From NCBI GenBank assembly GCA_947072805.1, contig CAMTJK010000116.1, positions 1-10,368 on the forward strand: a stretch of 10,368 nucleotides of DNA. The letters run 5' to 3'. Below are positions 1 to 7,829 of the stretch, piece by piece. Made by a program: the position numbers and the translations under genes. The notes beneath the pieces were generated by a model. That model was given only the letters and a program-made list of their open reading frames with translations. It did not search any database and was not told where the DNA came from. Within the stretch, counting starts at the first letter, position 1; each line of letters begins with the position of its first letter. Source of the DNA: an uncultured Prevotella sp. (lineage in GTDB: Bacteria; Bacteroidota; Bacteroidia; Bacteroidales; Bacteroidaceae).

Positions 1-3000
1 TGCCCTTGTTGAACGACTTGCGTTCCCCTTCGAGCGAGGCGATACGCTTCTCTAATTTCGCTTTGTCCAAAAGGTCGGTATTGCCGGAAAGCAATGCCAT
101 ATACTCCGAAAAGTTCATGCCCGATTTCTCGTCCATCGCTCCCTCGTCGATGGTACGTGCGCCCATCGCCCCGCTTTTGAGCTGCGATATGAACGTCTGC
201 TTGCAGTGCAGCAGATTGAACTTGTAGCTGTCTAACGACTTCTCCACGGCGTAGATGATGACATCCACGTTGTTCCCGGCAAAATGCTTGGCAATCTCGT
301 TCCCGGCTCTAACTCCTCGTCCGTCACGCTGTTGCAGGTCGGACGGACGCCACGGTGTATCGAGGTGATGGATTGCAACACACCTTTTCTGCGCGTTCAC
401 GCCCGTTCCGAGCATGGAGGTAGAGCCAAACAACACGCGCACCGTCCCGGCATTCATGGCATCTATCACCGCCTTGCGAGCCTTGTCGGTCTTGCACTCC
501 TGAATGAAGCGCACCTCGCTTGCCGGTATGCCGTAGTCCTCCGCCAGCTTCCGCTTTATCTCGCTATACACGTTCCACCCGTCGCCCGGCTGGTACGTGC
601 CCAGATCCGAGAATACGAACTGCGTTCCCTTGTGCGCGTCGTATTTATGGTAATACTCCGCTATCATCTTGGCGCAGTGGCTCGCCTTGTTGTCGGGGTG
701 GTCTTCGTAATTCGGGTCTATCATGCGCATATCCAAAGCCATCTTACGTGCGTAGTCGGTAGCAATGAGCATCTTCGCCTTCTCCTCCGTTTCAGACAGC
801 GGCGCTCTGCCCAGTAGCGTGGCGTCGCCCGTTTTTGCAAAGTCCATCAGCTGTTTGATGAAATACTCTTGGTCGGGAGTAGGCGGTATGTGGTGCAGTA
901 TCTCGTTCTTGTGCGGACGGTCCACACCCACGTCCTCCGCCGTGCGGTAGTCGGTAATCTCGTTGTAAAAGGCGGCAAGCTCCGGCACTTTGATGAAGTA
1001 GCGGAAACGCTCCTTCTGCACCACGTTGTTCGTCACGTTGAACTCGAAGTCGGTCGTCTTCTTTGCGAATATAGCCGCCCATGCGTCGAAGCATCGGATA
1101 TCCTGCCGCTCCAGCTCCTTCGGACGCAGGTACTTGAAGAGCAGGTAGAGTTCCGTCAGAGAGTTGCTGATGGTAGTGCCGGACAGGAAGGTAGCCCCCA
1201 AGTCCTTGCCCGTGCGCTCCTGAATGGTGCGGATAGCAAAGAGCATGTTCAGAGCTTTCTGGCTCCCTTCCGAGTTTCCCAATCCCGCCACACGGTCATG
1301 GCGTGTGTTGAAGGTGAGATTTTTGAACTGGTGGCTCTCGTCTATGAAGATATGGTCAATACCCATCTGCTTGAAGTCCACCACGTCATCCGTGCGCGAC
1401 TTGATGGCGTGTTCCACCTTTTCTAACTTCGCTATCAGGTTGTGCTTGCGTTTCTCCAGCCCTTTCAGCATCGCCCGCGACACGTTCTTGCCCTGCTGCC
1501 GCAAGACTTCGAGGTTTTCCTCCACCGTATCAAGCTCCGCTTGGAGTATGCGTTGCTGCAACTCCGGCGACTGCGGTATCTTGCCGAACTGGTCGTGCGA
1601 CATGATGACGCAATCGTAGTCGTTGTTCTTGATGTTGTTGAAGAAACGCACGCGGTTGGCGGTCGAGAAATCCTTTTCCGAAGCGTAGAGGATGCGAGCA
1701 TTCGGGTAGGCAGCCTGATAGGTGGCGGCAATCTCTGCCACGTTCGCCTTCAATCCGATAATCATCGGCTTGTGCGCCAAGTTTAGACGTTTCATTTCAT
1801 GCGCTGCAATGCACATTATCAGCGTTTTACCTGTTCCAACTTCATGGTCGCATATCCCGCCGCCGTTCTGTTTTATCATCCAGACGCAATCCATCTGCGA
1901 GGGATAGACGCTCTTGATTCCCCGGCTTGCCAATCCTTTCAGATTGAGGTCGGGAAAAGTCTGGTGCGAGCCGTCATACTTCGGACGCACGAAACAGTTG
2001 AACTTGCGGTTATACATCGTCGTCAGCCGTTCCTTGAACTGTGGCGACTGCTTCTCCAGCCATTCGGAGAACCCGTTGCGGATTTCATCAATCTTGGCAT
2101 TGGCAAGCTGTATGCCCTCCGCGTCGCGTACCTTGATGTCGTTGCCGTTCTCGTCCTTGCCTATGGACTTCATCATGTCGGGACAGGTGTTGTGCAGGGC
2201 ATGTTTCAAAAGGCTCATGCCGTCATAAGTACGGTAATAGCCCCTCACACAGAACTCGTCCCATATCTTGAAATTCTTGTGGCTGCAAGCCACGGAGAAC
2301 TCATCCAACGTGGGGGAATAGGCTATTTTCACGTCCGTACCGAAAAGATGGCTCATATAGGCGGCATACACACCCGTGGGAATCCAGCGTTCACCGAAGT
2401 TGAAATCCAAATCCTCGAATGCGATGCGCTGCGGTTCGGCTTCCTTCAATGCCTCCAACGCCTGTTTCACCTCCGGCAACCGTTCGCTTTCGGAATTGCC
2501 GTCCATCCATGCCTCTATGCGTTCCGCCTTCTCTATCACGTTTCCGGCGATGAAGCGGTCCTTTATCTCGTAACCGGTTACAAGCGGATTGTAGAAAATA
2601 CGTCCTTTGAGAGCATGGAGCAGTTCCTCTTCCGTGCTGTCGGTTATCCCTCGCATATAGTCAAGATTGACCGTACCATACTTGTTGAGCGATGCGGATA
2701 ACGCCTCTTCGGGAGAGCCTACATTGGCGTAGTTCTCCACGGAGAAAGAAACGGGACGCTCAAAGATGTCCGCCTTGACAAACTTGCCATTCTCCGCACG
2801 TTCCAGCGAAAGGATGTCGCGCCCTCCTGCATCCATCATCACCAACTTCACGTTTTGTTTGGCGTTGAGGTTGCCGTAGCGCATGACAAACTCATTGTAA
2901 CAGGTGTTCAGGTGTTCACGCCAAGGAACATTTTCCTCATGCCGATTCGATTCATAGCGGTACAACCGCTCGTATGCGTCACGGAGTGATACATACAGCA

Positions 3001-5014
3001 ACGCTTTCTCTTTCTGATAGCCGGTTAGTCCAAGCGGCTGGAAGGTCGCACCGTAGGGAGTGATGTCCTTCAGGTAACCGATGTCACGTGCCCTGTTTGC
3101 CACCAGCGAACCTTCACGCAGGTGCATTTCCGGCGTGCGGTGATAGGGACGCGGCGTAAGGTCGGGTACTTCCTCTTTCGGCTTTTCCGTTTCAAATTCA
3201 GGGAAAAGTGAAGTGGTTGCTTTCTCACTTGGGCTATTGTCCGTAACAAGAACGGTAGTTACTTCCGGCTGTGCTTCGGGTTGTTGTGCTGTTTCCTTTT
3301 GCTCCGGTTTGTTATCCGATGAAGGCACAAATGCGGGATTCAGCGTATCCTTGACACCCGACTTTTTCAGTTGCTCCTGCCTGTACCGTTCCGCTTCAAG
3401 CCGTAGAGCCTTGCGCCGTTCCGGTGTCAGGCTCATCATCGTTTCATAGAAACCGTTGATTGGAGGATTGGTTTCCCAGTCCAAAGTGGCATAAAGGTCG
3501 TCCGGGTCGCTTCGCTTCCCGGCATTCTCCGGCTGTGTCTCCTTGTCCCCGTTTGCAGGTTTGGCTGTTTCAGCCGTTGGAGCAGCCGTAACCTGAGGCT
3601 TCGGTTTGGACGGAACACGCTTTGCCGTGCTTTCCTTTTTTGCCGTCTTTTTCTTCTTGGCGGGTACATCCTTCTTCTTGACTTCCTCGGTCATGCCCCA
3701 GAGGTCAAGCAGGGACAGCTGCACGCCGGCCGAATACTGCGGACGGCGCGGCTCAATCTCCGGCTTTTCCTCAATAGGTTGTGTTTCCGGCTTTATGGCA
3801 GGTTGTTCCTGTCTGACTTCAACGGCAACCGCTTTCTTCTCGCTTGCTTGTCCGATTGTTCCCGAATACAGGCGCATGGCAAGCCTCATGTGGCAATCCT
3901 CGTCAAGCATACGGCGCAAGTCATTGGCAATGCCTTCTGTCTTGCCCTCGTGCAGATAGACCATTGCGGGCTTGCCGTAAGGGTCGGTGTCAAGTTTTGC
4001 GGACGTATGCACGACGCGTTCGGGATGGTGGATGAAATAAGCGTTGTCCGTCAGGTTTGTCTTCGTGTCCGTCTGTATCACGGTCAGCAGCCGTTCATCC
4101 TGCGACATTTCCGTCTTGTGCAGGTTCTTTTGCAGGACAATCAGGTCACTGCCCACCTCTGTCCCCGCGTTGTCCGAGAACAGGTTGTTGGGCAGGCGGA
4201 TCGCCGATACCAGATTCGCCTGACGGAAAAGTTCGTTGCGCACGGATGTTTTGGCACTGTTCAGCACTCCCTGCGACGTGATGAAAGCCACGATGCCGCC
4301 GTCGCGTACCGTGTCCAGCCCTTTCAGGAAAAAGTAGTTGTGGATGGCTTTCTGTGCCGAGCGTCTGCCGAAAGATTCGCTCTTTTGAAATTCAGCATCG
4401 AACACGGCAATGTCGCCAAACGGTATGTTGGACACCGCCAAGTCGAAATAGTCATTGAACGGTTTTTCGATTTTCTCAAAACCGTCTATGCGCATCTTTT
4501 TGTCGGGATAAAGCTGCCGCAATATCGTCCCCGTAAGCAGGTCTTTTTCAAACGCCATCACATCAGCGTCGGGACTGTGCCGCAGCACGGCGTCCACGAA
4601 TGCGCCGACACCAGCCGACGGCTCCAGCACACGTGACGGACGGACACTGTAATCCGCTAACACGTCAGCGATGGTGCCGGTTATCTCTTTCGGTGTGTAG
4701 AAGGCTGTCAGCACGGACGCTTTCAGCGAATCCACAAACCGTTTGTACTCCATGTCGTCCCGGCTGTTCTCCCGTATCAGCCTGTGCAGCTCCACGGTAG
4801 GGGCAAACAGTTCGAGGTCGGATTTCGCCCAATGGACGGCATCCGTCAGTTCCCTTGCAGGGTTCAGGATACATTTCAGCCCGCCGAAACCGCAATACTT
4901 ACGGAGTATTGCCTGTTCTTCGGCTGTAGCCGCTCTCTGTTCCCTCTCAAGGATGAATGCCGTCCGTATCGCCTCGATGTTGTCCCGCAGTCTCTGTTTG
5001 CGGTTAAACGCCAT
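1..5014 (-). CDS. Giant N6-adenine methyltransferase / SNF2-type helicase fusion, C-terminus cut by window edge
   Basis: An open frame of 1671 codons runs from ATG at 5014 to the left edge without a stop, in one frame at both ends. An in-frame TAG lies three codons before the ATG, which fixes the start. The N-terminal part is a class I methyltransferase: an AdoMet-binding motif EPSAGVG at residues 131-137 and a catalytic loop NIPF at 196-199, in place of the usual NPPY/F. A Lys/Pro/Glu-rich linker follows at about 415-615, with a KKKK cluster near 445. The C-terminal half is a superfamily 2 helicase: Walker A GTGKT at 1060-1064, DESH box at 1225-1228, a LSGTT motif III, and the motif VI segment QQRDGRGVR at 1561-1569. 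It probably modifies and/or remodels element DNA during transfer; that role is inferred. Such ICE proteins are usually near 1900 aa, so perhaps 200-300 residues are missing. It overlaps the DUF1896 gene by 11 bp. I have a partial, unverified memory of the name BmhA for a family like this. Confidence 0.93.
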   Translation of the reverse strand, partial: MAFNRKQRLRDNIEAIRTAFILEREQRAATAEEQAILRKYCGFGGLKCILNPARELTDAVHWAKSDLELFAPTVELHRLIRENSRDDMEYKRFVDSLKASVLTAFYTPKEITGTIADVLADYSVRPSRVLEPSAGVGAFVDAVLRHSPDADVMAFEKDLLTGTILRQLYPDKKMRIDGFEKIEKPFNDYFDLAVSNIPFGDIAVFDAEFQKSESFGRRSAQKAIHNYFFLKGLDTVRDGGIVAFITSQGVLNSAKTSVRNELFRQANLVSAIRLPNNLFSDNAGTEVGSDLIVLQKNLHKTEMSQDERLLTVIQTDTKTNLTDNAYFIHHPERVVHTSAKLDTDPYGKPAMVYLHEGKTEGIANDLRRMLDEDCHMRLAMRLYSGTIGQASEKKAVAVEVRQEQPAIKPETQPIEEKPEIEPRRPQYSAGVQLSLLDLWGMTEEVKKKDVPAKKKKTAKKESTAKRVPSKPKPQVTAAPTAETAKPANGDKETQPENAGKRSDPDDLYATLDWETNPPINGFYETMMSLTPERRKALRLEAERYRQEQLKKSGVKDTLNPAFVPSSDNKPEQKETAQQPEAQPEVTTVLVTDNSPSEKATTSLFPEFETEKPKEEVPDLTPRPYHRTPEMHLREGSLVANRARDIGYLKDITPYGATFQPLGLTGYQKEKALLYVSLRDAYERLYRYESNRHEENVPWREHLNTCYNEFVMRYGNLNAKQNVKLVMMDAGGRDILSLERAENGKFVKADIFERPVSFSVENYANVGSPEEALSASLNKYGTVNLDYMRGITDSTEEELLHALKGRIFYNPLVTGYEIKDRFIAGNVIEKAERIEAWMDGNSESERLPEVKQALEALKEAEPQRIAFEDLDFNFGERWIPTGVYAAYMSHLFGTDVKIAYSPTLDEFSVACSHKNFKIWDEFCVRGYYRTYDGMSLLKHALHNTCPDMMKSIGKDENGNDIKVRDAEGIQLANAKIDEIRNGFSEWLEKQSPQFKERLTTMYNRKFNCFVRPKYDGSHQTFPDLNLKGLASRGIKSVYPSQMDCVWMIKQNGGGICDHEVGTGKTLIMCIAAHEMKRLNLAHKPMIIGLKANVAEIAATYQAAYPNARILYASEKDFSTANRVRFFNNIKNNDYDCVIMSHDQFGKIPQSPELQQRILQAELDTVEENLEVLRQQGKNVSRAMLKGLEKRKHNLIAKLEKVEHAIKSRTDDVVDFKQMGIDHIFIDESHQFKNLTFNTRHDRVAGLGNSEGSQKALNMLFAIRTIQERTGKDLGATFLSGTTISNSLTELYLLFKYLRPKELERQDIRCFDAWAAIFAKKTTDFEFNVTNNVVQKERFRYFIKVPELAAFYNEITDYRTAEDVGVDRPHKNEILHHIPPTPDQEYFIKQLMDFAKTGDATLLGRAPLSETEEKAKMLIATDYARKMALDMRMIDPNYEDHPDNKASHCAKMIAEYYHKYDAHKGTQFVFSDLGTYQPGDGWNVYSEIKRKLAEDYGIPASEVRFIQECKTDKARKAVIDAMNAGTVRVLFGSTSMLGTGVNAQKRCVAIHHLDTPWRPSDLQQRDGRGVRAGNEIAKHFAGNNVDVIIYAVEKSLDSYKFNLLHCKQTFISQLKSGAMGARTIDEGAMDEKSGMNFSEYMALLSGNTDLLDKAKLEKRIASLEGERKSFNKG

Positions 5015-5456
5015 ACTCCTCTATGTAGAGGACAGCTGCCCCTGTCAGCTCCGTGTAGAGCAGGTCATAATCGGGAGACAGGGCGAAATTGTCGTCCGAA
5101 AGGTCATAGATGGAGAATACGTTTCCGACAAGCGGCAGCAGTTTTTTGGTAAAGGATTCACGCTCCGCTTCCGGCACTTCTTCGGCAAACTCGTTTTCCA
5201 CGACTTCGCGCAGGATGGCGTACTTGGAGTAGCGAAGCCCCTCTAACAGCGTACGCATGGCCAGTTCCTGCGCACCGGCAGTGGAAGCACCGTTAAGCCT
5301 TGCCCGCTCATACGCTTCGGCGGCACGGTCTGCACGCTCCCGGATGAAGGCTTCATCAGTTGCCTGTTCAAACTTGTTCTTTCGAAGATAGTCCAGCAGG
5401 TACAGACCGTAATAGGAAAAGTCTGTCTGACCCTTGTTTTTCTTTTTGTTGTTCAT
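5004..5456 (-). CDS. DUF1896 family protein
   Basis: A 150-aa protein starts at ATG 5456 with a Lys/Asn-rich N-terminus, followed by FSYYGLYLLDYLR, typical of DUF1896 proteins on Bacteroidales conjugative elements. The rest is charged and helical, with RADRAAEAYERARL around residues 40-55 and AILREVVENEF around 80-90. There is no signal peptide or membrane segment, so it should be cytoplasmic. No biochemical function is known to me. Its last 11 bases overlap the start of the methylase/helicase gene (TAA at 5006-5004, ATG at 5014), so the two are probably translationally coupled and may act together. The bases 6-23 upstream of its ATG are an 18-nt element complementary to the predicted small RNA upstream, so its translation may be repressed by that RNA. 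The family assignment is by sequence memory and is fairly secure. Confidence 0.9.
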   Translation of the reverse strand: MNNKKKNKGQTDFSYYGLYLLDYLRKNKFEQATDEAFIRERADRAAEAYERARLNGASTAGAQELAMRTLLEGLRYSKYAILREVVENEFAEEVPEAERESFTKKLLPLVGNVFSIYDLSDDNFALSPDYDLLYTELTGAAVLYIEEYGV

Positions 5457-5461
5457 TACTT

Positions 5462-5479
5462 TACTTTGAATTTAGTGGT
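5462..5479 (-). repeat. Repeat copy 1: antisense target-like element in the DUF1896 leader
   Basis: Read on the gene strand this is ACCACTAAATTCAAAGTA, ending 5 nt before the DUF1896 ATG. It is the inverted copy of the element at 5549-5566 (17 of 18 positions complementary) and matches the element before topB in the same orientation. It occupies the position of a ribosome binding site, so base pairing here would block initiation. No Shine-Dalgarno sequence is visible. Confidence 0.8.
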
Positions 5480-5518
5480 TGGATTGAATGGATTGGGATA
5501 ATCACTTGGAAGGAGAAG

Positions 5519-5548
5519 AAAAAGGCACCCGGTATCCCTCCGAGTGCC
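5519..5548 (-). terminator. Intrinsic terminator between topB and the DUF1896 gene
   Basis: On the minus strand, GGCACUCGG (5548-5540) pairs with CCGGGUGCC (5532-5524). This gives a 9-bp stem with one G-U pair and a 7-nt loop AGGGAUA, followed at once by five U residues (5523-5519) and a pyrimidine-rich stretch. It lies about 150 bp past the topB stop and about 60 bp before the DUF1896 ATG. It could end both the topB transcript and the small RNA, or act as an attenuator for the downstream module. Confidence 0.85.
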
Positions 5549-5566
5549 ACCACTAAATCCAAAGTA
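5549..5566 (-). repeat. Repeat copy 2: candidate pairing region of the small RNA
   Basis: On the minus strand this reads TACTTTGGATTTAGTGGT and abuts the terminator stem. It is complementary to the DUF1896 leader element at 5462-5479 (17/18). The 17 nt from 5547 to 5563 are a perfect complement of the orf3-topB leader at 7936-7952; the last two of those bases belong to the terminator stem. The sequence matches are seen directly; the pairing role is inferred. Confidence 0.8.
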
Positions 5567-5614
5567 TGAGTGTAATCCGGTATCGAAGAACAATTCATTA
5601 CTCTGAACCAGTGG

Positions 5615-5646
5615 CAAAGGTAGTGCAAATCGAAGACAATACGAAA
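5615..5646 (-). promoter_or_regulatory. Bacteroidales-type promoter for the small RNA
   Basis: On the minus strand a perfect -7 box TACCTTTG (5622-5615; consensus TAnnTTTG) is preceded, at a 20-nt spacing, by TTTC (5646-5643), one mismatch from the -33 consensus TTTG. The spacing fits the Bacteroidales sigma-ABfr pattern. It lies about 80 bp downstream of the topB stop and would fire into the predicted small RNA. The imperfect -33 box suggests moderate strength or activator dependence. Confidence 0.6.
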
Positions 5647-5661
5647 TAAACCTGTTTATTT
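5644..5661. promoter_or_regulatory. 18-bp dyad overlapping the -33 box, possible operator
   Basis: The sequence AAATAAACCTGTTTATTT is a perfect 8-bp inverted repeat around a 2-bp centre. It overlaps the putative -33 box of the small-RNA promoter at 5644-5646 and extends upstream, the usual place for a repressor or activator site. As RNA it would form only a weak A-U stem and no U-tract follows, so a DNA-binding site is more likely than a terminator. The binding protein is unknown. Confidence 0.45.
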
Positions 5662-5700
5662 CTATTGTTGAGATGCAGCCTACTTTCTCAAAAGTGAATA

Positions 5701-7809
5701 CTATTTCTTCCGTCCTGAAAATTTCTTGACCGTTTTCCTTTCAGGGAACACAAAAGTGGTGTTGAAATCCACATCAAAGGCGACAATGGCATCAAAACTC
5801 TTGCCCTGCTTGCTCTTGAAGCCCTTGAGCAGCTTCGTGTGTCCATCGATGAGCAGGTCTTTGACCTCATCATCGGAGAGGGTTCGGTTTGCCTTCAGAC
5901 GGAACACGAGCAGTCCGCACTCCGCGTTGTCGCAGCGTACCACCTTACCGTAGAACTGCATCGTTCCCGTTCCGCACTTGGGACACTTACAGCCGGAGTC
6001 CTTACGGGAGAACAGCTTGTCACACGAGAGCAGTTCGGAGGTGATTTCTTTCGTGTATGCCTCTATCTCCCTGCGGAAGTCATCGGCGGACAGTTCCCCT
6101 CGCTCAATCCGTGCCAGTTCTTTCTCCCATTCGCCTGTCATGGCGACATCGGCGATGCGCATTGTCTTCACGACCGAATAGAGGGCAAGCCCTTTCTCGG
6201 TGGGTACAAGTGATTTCTTGCAGCGTTCCATATAGCCACGCTTGAAAAGCGTTTCGATGATGGCGGCACGTGTGGCAGGTGTGCCGATACCGCAGTCTTT
6301 CATCGCCTGTCGCAGCGCATCATCCTCGATTTCCTTGCCTGCCGTTTCCATTGCGGACAGCAGGGTGGCTTCGGTGTGCAGCGGTTTGGGCTTGGTCTTG
6401 CCCTCCGTGATGGAAGTGCCTTTCAGTGTCAGAATATCACCTTCCTGCCAGTTAGGGATAGTTGTTTCCTCCTGGTTATTGTTTTCTTCGCTGTTCTCCT
6501 TGCCATAGACAGCACGCCATCCGGCATGTCTGATAATGCTTCCTTTTGCCACGAACTCCACTCCGGCACACACGGCGGTGATGGTGGCGGTGTCCTTGAC
6601 ACACTTTTCGGAAAACGCCTCAATCATACGCCCGGCTATCATCTGGTAGATGATGTTGTCCTCTTTGGAAAGGAACAGAGGTTTCTCGCCTGTGACGAGC
6701 AGGGCATGGTGGTCTGTCACCTTACCATCGTCCACACTGCGGCGTGTCGGCTTGACTTTAGGCGTTACCTTACCTTCCCATTCGGGCAGATTGCCGATGA
6801 AGGAAAGTTGCTTGGGGATTTCCGCAAACACATCTTCGGGAATGTAACGGCTACCGGTTCTCGGATAGGTGATGAGTTTCTTCTCGTAGAGCTTCTGCGC
6901 GATTTCGAGTGTCTGCTCTGCCGTGAAGCCATGCTTGGAGTTGGCATCTTTCTGGAGTGTGGTCAGGTCATACAGAAGTGGTGTGTCTTCTATCTTCTCC
7001 TTACGCTCAGCCTTCGTGACGGTGGCTGTGCCTGCTTCCTTTACCTTATTATATAGTTCCGTCGCCGGCTCTTTCTCTTTCCATTTCTCGGAAGAAGAGA
7101 ATTTCATCACCTCGCCATCGCCTGCGTCCGCTGCGATATGGAGCTGCCAGAAGGCTTCGGGCGTGAAGCGGCGGTTCTCCCAGTAACGTGCGCACACCAT
7201 CGCCAGCGTGGGTGTCTGCACTCGTCCGATGGAGTACGTGCCGTGTCCGGCGGCGATGGAGAGTGCCTGCGTGCCGTTGATACCCACGAGCCAGTCGGAT
7301 TCACCTCGCGCTTTGGCGGCAAGGTAGAGGTTGTCATATTTGCTGCCGTCTTCGAGATTGCGCAGTCTCTCACGGATAGCCTTGTCGGTGAGTGAACTTA
7401 TCCACAGGCGCACGAAAGGCGTGGCGCATCCGATATAATGATAGAGGTATCGGAAGATAAGTTCGCCCTCGCGTCCGGCATCGGTCGCCACGATAATCTG
7501 TTCGCTTTCCTTGAAAAGCCGGGTGATTGTTTTGATTTGCGACACTACGCCGCTGTCGGACTTGTAGCCTTTCTCCGTCTTTTCCTGACGGGGAATGAGC
7601 GTGAAGGTTTCGGGGATGACGGGCAGGTTGTCACGGACGAAACCGCGCACGCCGTAGCCGTCGGGCATGGCAAGCTGGACAAGGTGTCCGAACGCCCATG
7701 TCACGGCATAGCCGCCTCCCTCGAAATATCCGTCCTCTCTCTTTGTCGCGCCCACGATGCGGGCGATCTCACGTGCCACGGAGGGCTTTTCTGCGATGAT
7801 TGTCTTCAT
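5701..7809 (-). CDS. topB: DNA topoisomerase III (type IA), CTnDOT Exc homologue
   Basis: A 702-aa type IA topoisomerase, which cuts and rejoins single DNA strands through a 5'-phosphotyrosine. The Toprim domain begins at once with IIAEKPSVAREIA (residues 4-16) and has ATDAGREGE at 108-116. Other signatures are AFGHL at 39-43, SIGRVQTPTL at 193-202 and the active-site tyrosine Y315 in LITYPRTG. The C-terminus carries a cysteine cluster (C607, C609, C612, C626, C631), probably a zinc ribbon, and a final repeat containing FDVDFNTTFVFP. The second acidic residue of the usual DxD is glycine (D110-A-G112), a common variant in this subfamily. ATG 7809 is chosen over an in-frame GTG 24 bp upstream because the Toprim strand starts there and family length fits. 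In CTnDOT the gene in this place, exc, encodes a topoisomerase III in the excision operon; this enzyme should act there. Its 158-bp leader has unusual repeats. Confidence 0.95.
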   Translation of the reverse strand: MKTIIAEKPSVAREIARIVGATKREDGYFEGGGYAVTWAFGHLVQLAMPDGYGVRGFVRDNLPVIPETFTLIPRQEKTEKGYKSDSGVVSQIKTITRLFKESEQIIVATDAGREGELIFRYLYHYIGCATPFVRLWISSLTDKAIRERLRNLEDGSKYDNLYLAAKARGESDWLVGINGTQALSIAAGHGTYSIGRVQTPTLAMVCARYWENRRFTPEAFWQLHIAADAGDGEVMKFSSSEKWKEKEPATELYNKVKEAGTATVTKAERKEKIEDTPLLYDLTTLQKDANSKHGFTAEQTLEIAQKLYEKKLITYPRTGSRYIPEDVFAEIPKQLSFIGNLPEWEGKVTPKVKPTRRSVDDGKVTDHHALLVTGEKPLFLSKEDNIIYQMIAGRMIEAFSEKCVKDTATITAVCAGVEFVAKGSIIRHAGWRAVYGKENSEENNNQEETTIPNWQEGDILTLKGTSITEGKTKPKPLHTEATLLSAMETAGKEIEDDALRQAMKDCGIGTPATRAAIIETLFKRGYMERCKKSLVPTEKGLALYSVVKTMRIADVAMTGEWEKELARIERGELSADDFRREIEAYTKEITSELLSCDKLFSRKDSGCKCPKCGTGTMQFYGKVVRCDNAECGLLVFRLKANRTLSDDEVKDLLIDGHTKLLKGFKSKQGKSFDAIVAFDVDFNTTFVFPERKTVKKFSGRKK

Positions 7810-7829
7810 GCTGATTACTTGTTTTTTGC

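Larger units (their letters stand above)
5519..5608 (-). ncRNA. rteR: Predicted ~90-nt small RNA, RteR-like
   Basis: The gap downstream of topB contains a TAnnTTTG promoter (5622-5615) and an intrinsic terminator (5548-5519). A start about 7 nt past the -7 box, near 5608, gives an RNA of about 90 nt. There is no convincing reading frame in it. Its layout is that of a small regulatory RNA: a 5' segment of about 42 nt, an 18-nt stretch likely to be unpaired (5566-5549), then the terminator hairpin. From memory, CTnDOT encodes an RNA called RteR, about 90 nt long and located just downstream of exc, that lowers expression of transfer genes. Position and predicted length fit, but I could not align the sequences. 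The exact 5' end is a guess within a few bases. Confidence 0.6.

Noticed and set aside
1799..4636. Plus-strand open frames of about 300 and 285 codons
   Set aside because: They lie opposite the methylase/helicase gene, show no family motifs, and the minus-strand frame is continuous with helicase and methylase motifs in order.
4418..5014. Classic restriction-modification locus
   Set aside because: Only the methylase domain is present, fused to a helicase; no endonuclease or specificity subunit is visible in the window.
5644..5661. Terminator of topB
   Set aside because: The dyad would give a 7-bp A-U stem in RNA with no U-tract after it; the strong hairpin at 5524-5548 is the better terminator.
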